Origin: Nocardia asteroides
Lineage (GTDB): Bacteria > Actinomycetota > Actinomycetes > Mycobacteriales > Mycobacteriaceae
Assembly (NCBI GenBank): GCA_019930625.1
Contig: CP082845.1
Location: 1 to 58,137 of the forward strand
Direction: 5' to 3'
Length of the DNA stretch: 58,137 nt
Below are positions 50,600-58,057 of the stretch, piece by piece. A program made the translations under genes and the position numbers. Below the pieces are notes generated by a model. That model was not told the DNA's origin. It saw only the letters and a program-made list of their open reading frames with translations, and did no database searches. Each line of letters starts with the position of its first letter. Position 1 is the stretch's first letter.

Positions 50600-50751
50600 A
50601 GCTTTCACAGTTGCTGATCAAGTCCCAGGGAATGGCCTGGTCGACGGGACTGACCCCGCAGTTATGGAGCAACTCCTGTCCTACGGGATGTCGAGCTGGA
50701 CCTCACCGGTCAGCCCTGGGAAGCTCGGGCGGAGGGCATACGCTCCGCGCT

Positions 50752-51810
50752 GTGACCGACACAAGGATGTCCTTTCGCGAGCAGCTGCTGCACCCTGATC
50801 CCGAGGTCAGGCACTGCGTTCTGCGCCCGCTGTACCACGACGCTGGTGAAGGCCACCGGCAGTGTCGCGAGCGGCTCACGGCGGTGCTGGACCTTCTCAA
50901 CGAAAAGGCCGGCGAATACCTCCATGAGTACCAGCGCGTGATCTCCTCGGTCACCCCCGACGATTTCTCGCTTGTCATTGACGCGCTCGCGCGCACCGAC
51001 ACCGAGCGCCTCGCCGAGTCACTCCGCATCACCGTCCACAATGAGCACGGCCTGCGGCCGCGCACGGCGGTGCTCGTCAGCATGTTGGCCAGCGGCTGGG
51101 CGAGCCAGGCCGCCAACCAGCTGCTTTCGGGCGGACCGGAGGTCCACGACGCGACACTCGATAGAACCCTCCTGCATCGTCGCGCGCAGGATCTCGACGC
51201 CGCTGAGCCGCTCGAATCCACCTTCGTCGACGAGTGCTCCTGGTACGCGGTCCCGACCAGCGACCAGGACGCGGTGCTCGACGCATTTCAGCTCACCGGC
51301 GCGGTGCCCGTCGGCTTCCGAGAGGCCGCCGGGCTCTTCGATGCACAAGGTGCCCTGCCGCCCGACAAGGCGGTTGTCGTCACCCCGGCGTTCGACGGCT
51401 GGACCCTGCTGGTGCACAGGCAAGCCCTGGACGCCGACCTCGAAGCGCTCAGCGCCCGCTTCGGAGCGGCACACTCTTATGGCCACGGGTACCAGAGCGG
51501 CTGCGGCGACTGGTCGGACTGGACCGTCGCGGAGCACGGCAAGGTACTGCAATCGTGCTATTACGATCTGTACGGCAACGACTCCATGGGTCCGGCAAGC
51601 CGCGACGAGATGCTCGCGTGGATCAACGAGCGGCGCCGACCGGCGACTCCAAGACTCCTAGCCGCAGACGATCCCGCCTTCGACAACTACAACGACTGGG
51701 AATTCGATGCAGAATCCGTCGCACACCGCCTGTCGGTCTCGCTACACAGGGTCGCATCCCACACCACAGTGAACGGAACCTCGCTGCTCGCCACGCCGAT
51801 CGCGTCATGA
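50752..51810 (+). CDS. Tn3 passenger protein, unknown function
   Basis: This is a 352-aa protein (347 aa from ATG 50767). The N-terminal half is helical and HEAT-like (HPDPEVRHCVLRPLYHDAG, LAESLRITVHNEHGLRPRTAVLVSMLASGWASQAANQLL). The C-terminal half has AFDGWTLLVHRQALDADLEALSARFG and AHSYGHGYQSGCGDWSDWTVAEHGKVLQSCYYDLYG. The latter resembles a family of actinobacterial proteins of unknown function that score a charge such as GDWSDW near Tyr/His turns. It is the only cargo of the transposon, which points to a benefit for the host or element. No resistance motif is recognised. Confidence 0.6.
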   Translation: MTDTRMSFREQLLHPDPEVRHCVLRPLYHDAGEGHRQCRERLTAVLDLLNEKAGEYLHEYQRVISSVTPDDFSLVIDALARTDTERLAESLRITVHNEHGLRPRTAVLVSMLASGWASQAANQLLSGGPEVHDATLDRTLLHRRAQDLDAAEPLESTFVDECSWYAVPTSDQDAVLDAFQLTGAVPVGFREAAGLFDAQGALPPDKAVVVTPAFDGWTLLVHRQALDADLEALSARFGAAHSYGHGYQSGCGDWSDWTVAEHGKVLQSCYYDLYGNDSMGPASRDEMLAWINERRRPATPRLLAADDPAFDNYNDWEFDAESVAHRLSVSLHRVASHTTVNGTSLLATPIAS

Positions 51811-51940
51811 CGACCAAACGATCTCAGCGCCGGGGACCCACCCATCAGGCGCCCACCCTCGACACGGTCCGCCTTCCGGCCCGGAACTCCTGAAACTGTC
51901 ATGAACTGCAAAGTGTACGACCGGTGCTGCTGACGTGGTG

Positions 51941-52060
51941 GTGTTCCGTAAGCCGAACGCTCAACGGAACAGCACGGCTGGAGGATTCCGACCCTGGTCA
52001 CGGTGTTCCGTAGAGGTGTTCCGCGAACTGTTCCATTGATCCCCCGTCATATGGAACGAT
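51941..52060 (+). promoter_or_regulatory. res site of the Tn3 transposon
   Basis: Half-sites of the GTTCCRTA type are arranged as dyads. GTGTTCCGTA (51941) faces CGGAACAGCAC, GTGTTCCGTAG and GTGTTCCGCG follow near 52002 and 52016, and GTTCCAT (52030) faces ATGGAAC (52051). Three subsites upstream of tnpR are the usual arrangement. Confidence 0.7.
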
Positions 52061-52066
52061 TCCGAC

Positions 52067-52684
52067 GTGATCGAGCCCTTCCGCGTCGGATACGTACGCT
52101 GCTCCACCGACGAACAAGACATCGAGATCCAAACCGACCAACTGATCGCCCTTGCAGTGCCACGCGAGCGGATCTTCATCGACAAAGGATTCTCCGGCAC
52201 TACCCGCCGCAACCGCACCGGCCTGGACAACGCGCTCACAGCGGTCACCTCCGCCGCCGCAGCGGTCACGGACCGGCAGGTGGTGCTGACCACGACGAAG
52301 TTCGACCGGTTCGCACGCAACATGGCCGAGGCCGGCGAAATCCTCACCAGCCTGCGCGAGCGCAACGTGTTGTTCGGGCTCGGCAGCCAGATCTACGACT
52401 GGGCCGACCCGTTCGGCAAGCTCTTTCTGCAAACCCTCGCCATGGTCGCCGAATTCGAAGCCCACCTCAACCACCTGCGCACCCGCGAGGGCATGGCCAA
52501 GGCCCGCGCAAAAGGCCGGCTCAAGGGCAAGCAGCCGAAACTACCTTTGGCAGCACGGAAAACGATCCACCGCCGCTACCACGACCCCGACGACAACGCG
52601 AGCCTGGCCGACCTCGCCCAGGAATACAGCGTCGGCCGCTCCACCATCCACCGCATTATCAGCGGCACCGCACCACGCGCGTAG
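52067..52684 (+). CDS. tnpR: Tn3-family resolvase TnpR
   Basis: This is a 205-aa serine recombinase starting at GTG 52067. The catalytic serine is Ser13 in VGYVRCSTDEQD. TTKFDRFARN and FLQTLAMVAEFEAHLNHLRTREGMAKARAKGRLKGKQPKL follow, and a C-terminal helix-turn-helix (ADLAQEYSVGRSTIHRII). It resolves cointegrates at the res site directly upstream. It ends three bases before the right terminal repeat. It is distinct from the recombinase at 568 and its half-sites differ. Confidence 0.94.
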   Translation: MIEPFRVGYVRCSTDEQDIEIQTDQLIALAVPRERIFIDKGFSGTTRRNRTGLDNALTAVTSAAAAVTDRQVVLTTTKFDRFARNMAEAGEILTSLRERNVLFGLGSQIYDWADPFGKLFLQTLAMVAEFEAHLNHLRTREGMAKARAKGRLKGKQPKLPLAARKTIHRRYHDPDDNASLADLAQEYSVGRSTIHRIISGTAPRA

Positions 52685-52728
52685 CGCTCATGTACCTGGT
52701 GACACGTTTCTTACGGTCACCCCAACCA

Positions 52729-53171
52729 CCGCCACCGTGCTCCCGGACTGGGAGCACCTGCTGGATCTCGGCATCCGCGCCGCAGAGATCCTCGGACCCA
52801 CCACCGAACCACTGGAGACGACGATCACCACGCTGGACAGCGCGTTTCGCCGCCCGCAGGTACTCGATCCCGCGTTCATGCGGCAATGGCTCGACATCGA
52901 CGCCCGCACCGCCTGCACCACGCTGCGGATCGGGTTGCGGTTCGCCCGCGTCCCGGACACCCGGGACGAGGCCCTGCGGTTGCTCGGACCGGGCTGCCGT
53001 GACCGCGGCGAGGATCACTTCGTGAAGATCGCCAACGCGACCCGCGAGATCGGCCGCACCGCCCTGTGGGAGGCCGCGACCTGCTGCGACTGCGGGCACC
53101 CGCTGCTGCGCTACGTCAGCCTGCCCTCGGGTGCGGACGTGCGATGGTCGTACTTTCCTGATCTGCTGTAG
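52729..53171 (+). pseudogene. gene split by Tn3 insertion at codon 5, 3' part
   Basis: With its first codons at 47542-47554 this was a 151-aa protein starting MTTTTATVLPDWEHLLDLG. It has helical segments, a central WLDIDARTACTTLRIGLRFARVPDTRDEALRLL and a C-terminal CCDCG knuckle that may bind metal. The remaining part could still be translated from GTG 52737 and would then lack only eight residues, so loss of function is not certain. It was the last gene of the transfer operon and is followed by a strong terminator. The family is not recognised. Confidence 0.8.
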
Positions 53172-53190
53172 TCGTCGCCCCGAGTAAGCC

Positions 53191-53218
53191 AAGAGGCCCC
53201 GCCACGGCGGGGCCTCTT
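53191..53218 (+). terminator. terminator of the transfer operon
   Basis: The stem AAGAGGCCCCGCC/GGCGGGGCCTCTT is followed by GTTGGT. It lies 19 bases after the split gene's stop. Confidence 0.8.
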
Positions 53219-53260
53219 GTTGGTCAACGGCGGCTCAGACCAGGTGAGATCCGAGAAGAG

Positions 53261-53500
53261 CTACTTTCGTCGCGGGTAGTGCATGGCGGCGACGGAAGTC
53301 GTCGGAAAATCGAGCACAACCAGGTTATGGTGGTCGTCCTTGTCACCGTCGGGCGGAGCGACCCGCACCTGGAGCCAACCGTTGTTGAGGCTGAGCTCCT
53401 GAGCCAAGATGCCTTTGCCGAGGGCCAGCTCGATACCTTCGATCTGGTCCGGCAGGGCCGCGAGGGCGGCCTCGGTCAGATAGACGAGTGTTTCGCTCAT
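53261..53500 (-). CDS. small hypothetical protein
   Basis: This is a 79-aa protein. It has an N-terminal helix (SETLVYLTEAALAALPDQIEGIELALGKG) and a beta-rich second half (WLQVRVAPPDGDKDDHHNLVVLDFPTTSVAAM). It is acidic with a basic C-terminus (YPRRK). It stands alone between two terminators. No family is recognised. Confidence 0.5.
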   Translation of the reverse strand: MSETLVYLTEAALAALPDQIEGIELALGKGILAQELSLNNGWLQVRVAPPDGDKDDHHNLVVLDFPTTSVAAMHYPRRK

Positions 53501-53543
53501 GCCGAGCAGAGTAGGCGCAAAGAGCGCTCTCTGTCCGAATCAT

Positions 53544-53575
53544 GAAGGGGCCCGGCCGAACTGGCGGGCCCCTTC
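53544..53575 (-). terminator. terminator of the SMP-like gene
   Basis: GAAGGGGCCCG (53544-53554) pairs perfectly with CGGGCCCCTTC (53565-53575). It lies 45 bases past the stop of the 53620-53799 gene. Confidence 0.7.
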
Positions 53576-53619
53576 GTGATTCGGGGTTGCTCACCCGCTG
53601 TAGGACAGCGGGCTCACAG

Positions 53620-53799
53620 CTACTTTTTCCCGCCGCTCTTACCGCTGCCGGACTTCGCCGCGCTCGACTGAGCACGCGAGGCGAAGCCGGACTTCGCTGA
53701 GCTGCTGCCCGGGTTCTTCGCCGCCGCGGACTGGACCCGGGACGCGGCCGCGGTGGTCATCTTGCCGCCGCCGTGGCCCTTCCCACCAGACTTCGACAT
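53620..53799 (-). CDS. SMP-like basic small protein
   Basis: This is a 59-aa protein, very rich in Ser, Gly, Lys and Ala. It has two repeats of the type ASRVQSAAAKNPGSSSAKSG and ASRAQSSAAKSGSGKSGG. This pattern is that of the seed-maturation-protein (SMP) motif, often seen in bacterial plasmid genes. AAGGAGTG precedes the ATG at 53799. The protein is likely disordered and may protect or bind nucleic acid. It is adjacent to the second oriT-like copy. Confidence 0.6.
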   Translation of the reverse strand: MSKSGGKGHGGGKMTTAAASRVQSAAAKNPGSSSAKSGFASRAQSSAAKSGSGKSGGKK

Positions 53800-53905
53800 G
53801 ACGCACTCCTTCCCGTACCTCGGCCCCTCCTCCGGGATACGCCCGCCGGGCCCGGCGCGCACCGATTGTCACTCGCCTTTGTGTGTCAGTTTGGGTATGT
53901 CGGGA

Positions 53906-54012
53906 GAGCAAGTTATGGACTTGGACCGTCTAAGTGAGGGACACCCGCGTCGGTGCGCCAGGACCGAAGGCAAGCTCTCCCACTGAGGAAGAGGAAGAGC
54001 GCGGCAGCACCT
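53906..54012. other. oriT-like repeated sequence, copy B
   Basis: GAGCAAGTTAT (53906-53916), TCTAAGTG (53929-53936) and GCGCGGCAGCACCT (53999-54012) match copy A at 20342-20432. A shared GGCAAGC block lies between the last two. The two copies are diverged, so the conserved blocks are probably protein-binding or cleavage sites. Confidence 0.4.
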
Positions 54013-54137
54013 CGAGACCCAACCACCAGGCTCATTTTCGTGCGCGAAACCGGACTCTGCCCTGATCAGGTCGTGCGGTACTTCGCTGGAGCGGGCCCCC
54101 GGATCGAAGACATCCGGTCACCACCCCGACACAGCAG

Positions 54138-54164
54138 AAAGGCCCCGCCTCGGCGGGGCCCTTC
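54138..54164 (-). terminator. terminator of the toxin-antitoxin-like pair
   Basis: The stem AAAGGCCCCGC/GGGGCCCTT lies just past the stop of the minus-strand gene at 54178. Confidence 0.6.
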
Positions 54165-54177
54165 GTCGTGTTGGTGG

Positions 54178-54519
54178 TCAGGCTGAGCGTCGGTGCCGGC
54201 GGGCGAGCAACGCCAGGATCTCGTCTCGGCTGATGGTGTCGTCGGCGGCGGCCTCGGCGGTCACCCATTCGGAGACCAGCTCGTCGACGCTGGCGTCAGC
54301 GGCCTCGGCGCGAGCGGTGAGCCGCTGCTCGATCGACAGCGGAATGCGCAGCTGCACGGTGCGGGTGACGATCAGCTCGCCGGGCTGCTCCGGACGCTCC
54401 ACCTCCACCGGCGCGGCGTCGGGGTCGGGTCGGAAGTCGTCGATGCTCCAGTCCTCGCCGAAGGCGTCGACGAGCTCGCGGTACACCGCATCAGCGGCGT
54501 CATCCCTCGTATGGCTCAT
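54178..54519 (-). CDS. candidate antitoxin (ribbon-helix-helix-like)
   Basis: This is a 113-aa acidic protein starting at ATG 54519 (MSHTRDDAADAVYREL). The C-terminal half has a strand and two helices in the ribbon-helix-helix order (LIVTRTVQLRIPLSIEQRLTARAEAADASVDELVSEWV), then a basic tail RRHRR. It overlaps the upstream gene by 20 bases. The pair has the toxin-first, RHH-second order of BrnT/BrnA-type modules. The assignment rests on size, order and overlap. Confidence 0.5.
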   Translation of the reverse strand: MSHTRDDAADAVYRELVDAFGEDWSIDDFRPDPDAAPVEVERPEQPGELIVTRTVQLRIPLSIEQRLTARAEAADASVDELVSEWVTAEAAADDTISRDEILALLARRHRRSA

Positions 54520-54790
54520 CTGCCTCAGCCTCCCACTTCTCGAACTCGGCCAGATCCGCACCGGCCAGCTCACCGGCCGCGACCACTAGCGACTCGAACG
54601 GAGCCACTTCCCTGACCGCGACCACAACGGGCCTGCCCGATGCGGTTCGTGCTGCTATCAGTGTGACCCTGATCGGGCCGCCCGTCGATGGACGTGGCCA
54701 CCGTCGGCGTGCCGTGAGCACCTGGTCGACTTCCTCGCGGGTCACACCCCGCAAATGCGATTCTGCCCAGTCAGGCAGCCAGTAGGGCAT
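54500..54790 (-). CDS. candidate toxin (BrnT/DUF4258-like)
   Basis: This is a 96-aa protein starting at ATG 54790 (MPYWLPDWAESHLRGVTREEVDQVLTARRRW). A compact beta part with GGPIRVTLIAARTASGRPVVVAVREV follows. Helix-then-sheet with a promoter-proximal position and an overlapping RHH gene suits a RelE-fold toxin such as BrnT or DUF4258. The usual catalytic residues cannot be assigned with confidence. It might instead be a plain nucleic-acid-binding protein. Confidence 0.45.
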   Translation of the reverse strand: MPYWLPDWAESHLRGVTREEVDQVLTARRRWPRPSTGGPIRVTLIAARTASGRPVVVAVREVAPFESLVVAAGELAGADLAEFEKWEAEADEPYEG

Positions 54791-54902
54791 GGTGGGGCAC
54801 CATACGCCCAACCACCGACACGTCGCAGTCCGATAGATGCCCTGGCCGTGATGTCCAGAAATCGGCCATGCACCGAGCAACCGACCGGGGAAGAATCGAA
54901 GA

Positions 54903-55271
54903 GTGGTCCGCCGGTCCCGGCCCCAGCCGCGCCGCTGCGCGAGTTGCCGGACCCCGTTGCCTCGCGACGCCAACCCCAGACGCCGCTACTGCTCTGCGGC
55001 CTGCGTCGCCCGCGCATACCGATTCCGCAAGAAGTTCGGCCGGACGTACGCGATGATGCTGACCGCCGCACAGCGCACCCTCGACGATCCCGATATGCCG
55101 GAGGTCGGGATCATCTGCCCGGGGTGCGGTTGGCGAATCTATCCCGGAGCCAACCGGCTGCGCGCCGATGCACGGCACTGCAGTCCGACATGTCGGCAGC
55201 GCGACTACAGGCAGCGGCACGGCGCCACCCCGGACCCACGCAAGCAGGGGGGTCGCCGGGCACGGCGATGA
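54903..55271 (+). CDS. protein with two Cys4 zinc fingers
   Basis: This is a 122-aa basic protein. The first finger is CASC...CSAAC (Cys12, 15, 30, 34) followed by VARAYRFRKKFG. The second is CPGC...CSPTC (Cys72, 75, 93, 97) followed by RQRDYRQRHG. Each ends in the arginine/tyrosine helix seen in actinobacterial C-x2-C-x14-17-C-x3-C fingers. The repeat probably arose by duplication. It should bind DNA or RNA. It is divergent from the toxin-antitoxin-like pair. Confidence 0.6.
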   Translation: MVRRSRPQPRRCASCRTPLPRDANPRRRYCSAACVARAYRFRKKFGRTYAMMLTAAQRTLDDPDMPEVGIICPGCGWRIYPGANRLRADARHCSPTCRQRDYRQRHGATPDPRKQGGRRARR

Positions 55272-55391
55272 CCATGACGGGTAGCCGTAACGGTGTCACG
55301 GCTGTCGTCATGATCAATCACGACCCCTGAACCGGGGATCAGCCCGAAATGGCTAAGCGCGACTCTTCCACGCCACGGGACCCCCATGCGC

Positions 55392-56018
55392 CTAGCTGGG
55401 GCGACCTAAGTGTCCGTCGTCAATGAGCTTCTGGATCAGCCGACAGGTCTGCTCAGCAAGCAGAATGCCGTCCTTCGCCCACAACACGGCCGCCTGCTCC
55501 ATCGTGGACTCGTTGAGGTACTCCAGTCGCTTCAAGCGTTGCGGATCGCGGTGCACGAGCTTGCCGTAGATGTAGTCCTCAGCAATCTGCCGGTCGGTTC
55601 GAAGGCCGGACTTGTGTTCTTTCGAAGGCACCGACACTCCGGCGGCCCAGTAGTGCGTTTGATCGAACGCGGTCCACTGTTTGCGTACCGGCCCTATGAC
55701 GCTGGATCTGACCGCGGTGTCGGTGACCCGCTTGCCGATGAAGTTGAGCACCTTCGGTGCATGTATCCACTCGTTCTGGAGCATCATCGGCCGTAGGGCG
55801 ACAGCCGCCTCTACTATCTCCGAACGATTGGGGCGCTCCCATCCAAGGCGCGCCAGACCGCTCGGGCCGAAGGCGAGATGTATCCGTGTGCCGAGAGTTG
55901 ATAGATCGAGACGTTGCGCGAAGGCGCAACGTCGGATATCGCGCCCGGCATCAAGGAAACCATCTATGGCTTCAAGTTCACTCGGCGCGACTGGCTGGCG
56001 CTGCCGTCTCCCGCTCAT
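55392..56018 (-). CDS. hypothetical protein
   Basis: I do not recognise this 208-aa protein. The N-terminus is basic (MSGRRQRQPV) and the body mostly helical, with HLAFGPSGLARLGWERPNRSEIVEAAVALRP, ALDQT-like and THYWAAGVSVPSKEHKSGL segments. The C-terminal part has NESTMEQAAVLWAKDGILLAEQTCRLIQKLIDDGHLG. No membrane segment or catalytic motif is evident. It stands alone on this strand. Confidence 0.5.
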   Translation of the reverse strand: MSGRRQRQPVAPSELEAIDGFLDAGRDIRRCAFAQRLDLSTLGTRIHLAFGPSGLARLGWERPNRSEIVEAAVALRPMMLQNEWIHAPKVLNFIGKRVTDTAVRSSVIGPVRKQWTAFDQTHYWAAGVSVPSKEHKSGLRTDRQIAEDYIYGKLVHRDPQRLKRLEYLNESTMEQAAVLWAKDGILLAEQTCRLIQKLIDDGHLGRPS

Positions 56019-56379
56019 GAACTAACGATATTTCGAGTCTCTGACAACGCCGGGCGCTCCTACAACCCGTCTCCGCCGACTCCACAAGAGTGTTGTAAAA
56101 CGATCACTTTTCGAACAGTTGTCGAGCCGGGCGAGCACGTAACACCCGATGCGCAGTCTCGATACACCTGTCAGCCGGTGCACATCGGCACAGCTAGCCA
56201 TGGCAACACGAGTCCATGAGCTCCTGGAGTCCTATCCCCGAGCACAACCCCATACCCTGCCGAACCCCGGTGCCGCACATCCGATGCGGTGCCCGGTGGG
56301 ATGCAGGGCGGGTTCGCGAAGGGCAGACACCGGTTGAGCCGCCCCGTCAGCGCGGAACTGCGTTGACGGAGGTACGAAG
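56019..56379. other. 361-bp gap without a supported gene
   Basis: Short frames here lack ribosome sites and plausible composition. The stretch around 56085-56125 (GTTGTAAAACGATC, TTTTCGAACAG) is less GC-rich and may hold a promoter. Confidence 0.4.
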
Positions 56380-56673
56380 GTGGACGCCTGGAAGTCTGCT
56401 GCGTTGGCTGGTTCCGGTATCACCGCCAGTTCGGTCCTGCTGCCACCGGCGGCGAGCATCACCCTGGTGGTCGGGATATTGGTGATCACCGCCCTGGTAT
56501 TGGTGCCCGCAGCGTGGCGTGCCACTTTCGCCGCCACTCCGGCCAAGCGCCGCGACGCGCTGGCCGTGGTGAAAGCACTTATGCGCGTGGACCTCCCGCC
56601 GGAGGAACCCAAGCAGCAGTTGGGTGAGAGAGCCGGAGAATCGCCGCGGGCCAACCCGGACGACCCAAACTGA
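56380..56673 (+). CDS. small membrane protein
   Basis: This is a 97-aa protein starting at GTG 56380 after ACGGAGG. Residues 8-45 are hydrophobic and make one or two membrane segments (ALAGSGITASSVLLPPAASITLVVGILVITALVLVPAAW). The C-terminal half is charged and cytoplasmic in character (TPAKRRDALAVVKALMRVDLPPEEPKQQLG). It resembles the 67-aa protein at 3027 in layout. The function is unknown. Confidence 0.55.
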   Translation: MDAWKSAALAGSGITASSVLLPPAASITLVVGILVITALVLVPAAWRATFAATPAKRRDALAVVKALMRVDLPPEEPKQQLGERAGESPRANPDDPN

Positions 56674-56973
56674 TCTGTCCGGGTTTTGAGAATCGATCGG
56701 TTCTTGGACACCTGACTGTGGCCGATCCGCGCGGGGCTCAAGGGGCGGCGGGCCCTCGTGGTGGGGCGTTTGTCCGGAATTGGCTGCGTGTGTGGCTGGT
56801 GTCCGGGAGAATCGTCGTTGGAGTTGGGGTGCCGGGCCGGTGGGTCCGGTGCGCGTTCTGATCGCTGTGTTGATCGTTTTCCGTAGCTGGTACCGGTGCC
56901 GTCGAGGGCGTGGTTTGGCGTGCGTTTTTCCGGGCTTCGGCGGTGTCGGCAGTCGAGGGAAGAGGGGAAAGCA
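56674..56973. other. 300-bp gap without a supported gene
   Basis: No frame here has a start signal and plausible product. The TTTTGAGAATCGATCGGTTCTTGG stretch near 56684 contains an imperfect inverted GAATCGATC word. A promoter for the 56974 gene is expected in this gap. Confidence 0.35.
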
Positions 56974-57627
56974 ATGTCCGATCCCGACTACGAGTACATG
57001 TGTTTCCGGCTGGCATCGGTCCACCGTGGCTGGCGCGACAGAATGGGCTACTGGAACGTGCAGCCCACCGATGACCAGCTCAAGCAGAAGATCCTGGATC
57101 TGGACCGGACGAACCCGAAGCTGAAAGCGGAACTGACCGCTGAGGCGGTCGACTGGTGCGCCCGCGACGACGCCGCCTACGCCAAGTACCTGCCGGTACC
57201 GCCACCGGCGCCCACCGGCCGATACGTCTACCACGAACCGTCCATTCGGTTGAGGTTTAACACGAGCGGGGGCAAGATCAAGGAGGGAATCAGGCAAGCA
57301 CTCGACAGCGGCGACACGGTAGTCGTGCCGCTCGAGGTCGTGGAAAACAACGCGAACTGGTTGTTCTTCATCGACGCGATCGATGTGGCGTGGGGCGGGA
57401 AACGTGTCGAGGAGTTCCTCGCCGAGGTGGGGGCCAATGGAACCGGTCAGCTGACCGCCGAGATCCTCTACTCCCGGGTGATCCAAGACGGCCTACGCCC
57501 GGCCTTCATGCGGAATACCTCCTGCCGCATCACCGCCCAATACAACGGGCGGAACAACCACAGCCGAAGTGACTCCCCGCAGTACTCCAATGATCCACAG
57601 GACACACTGGACGGGCGAGTGGATTAA
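56974..57627 (+). CDS. hypothetical protein
   Basis: This is a 217-aa protein starting at ATG 56974 after AGAGGGGAAA. The N-terminal half has Trp/Tyr-rich YEYMCFRLASVHRGWRDRMGYWNVQPT. A central IRLRFNTSGGKIKEGIRQALDSGDTVVVPLEVVENNANWLFFIDAIDVAWGGKRVEEFLAEVG follows. The C-terminus is disordered. I do not recognise the family. No membrane or catalytic motif is clear. Confidence 0.55.
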   Translation: MSDPDYEYMCFRLASVHRGWRDRMGYWNVQPTDDQLKQKILDLDRTNPKLKAELTAEAVDWCARDDAAYAKYLPVPPPAPTGRYVYHEPSIRLRFNTSGGKIKEGIRQALDSGDTVVVPLEVVENNANWLFFIDAIDVAWGGKRVEEFLAEVGANGTGQLTAEILYSRVIQDGLRPAFMRNTSCRITAQYNGRNNHSRSDSPQYSNDPQDTLDGRVD

Positions 57628-58057
57628 CGCTGATCCAGCACAGCCTGAAGTAACCGAGATTTCTCCGGCCCGGCCCCGCCCCGGACGTCGATCGGGGGGC
57701 AGGCCGATCGCCACTGGAGCCCGGCGACAACCGGCGCGGGCATCTCGGAGAACCAGCCTGGCGAAGCGCTTCCATGCGGGCCACGACGTCGGGATGCCGA
57801 GGCGGCGGCACCGTAGCATCGGCCGAGAACCGGGTGGATATGGCGTAGTTCGCTGTCGGTGCCGGGCAACTGCCCAACTCGACCGATGCCGCGGCCCAAA
57901 TTGCTGGGACCTACGCAATGCCCGCTAGTGCCGATGACGACCAAACAGGGAGTGTCGGAGAATCGTTCGGTTGCCCGAACCCCAGCGCTACGTCCAAGAC
58001 CGTCGGTAGCATTTAGCTATCGCGAGTTGATCTTGCGGAAGGGATGGAGGTGGGGAA
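57628..58057. other. 430-bp gap without a supported gene
   Basis: Frames on both strands look like shadow frames. A resolvase-like half-site, TGTCGGAGAATCG, lies at 57953-57965 and is followed by the 6-bp inverted repeat GTTCGG-TTGC-CCGAAC. GGATGGAGG just before 58058 is the ribosome site of the gene crossing the join. Confidence 0.4.

Larger units (their letters stand above)
47555..52723. mobile_element. complete Tn3-family transposon
   Basis: The 36-bp terminal inverted repeats (47555-47590 and 52688-52723) begin GGGGTG and share GTAAGAAACGTGTCACCAGG, with two mismatches. The flanking pentamers 47550-47554 and 52724-52728 are both AACCA, the 5-bp duplication expected of Tn3. The 5,169-bp element carries tnpA, one passenger gene, a res region and tnpR, all on the plus strand. 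It split the last gene of the transfer operon. Every part looks intact, so it may be active. Confidence 0.96.

Noticed and set aside
442..57948. Tn3-like inverted ends (GTGTCGGAGAA) around the trefoil gene, as a miniature transposon
   Set aside because: No target duplication was found at either boundary, and the words fit recombinase half-sites better.
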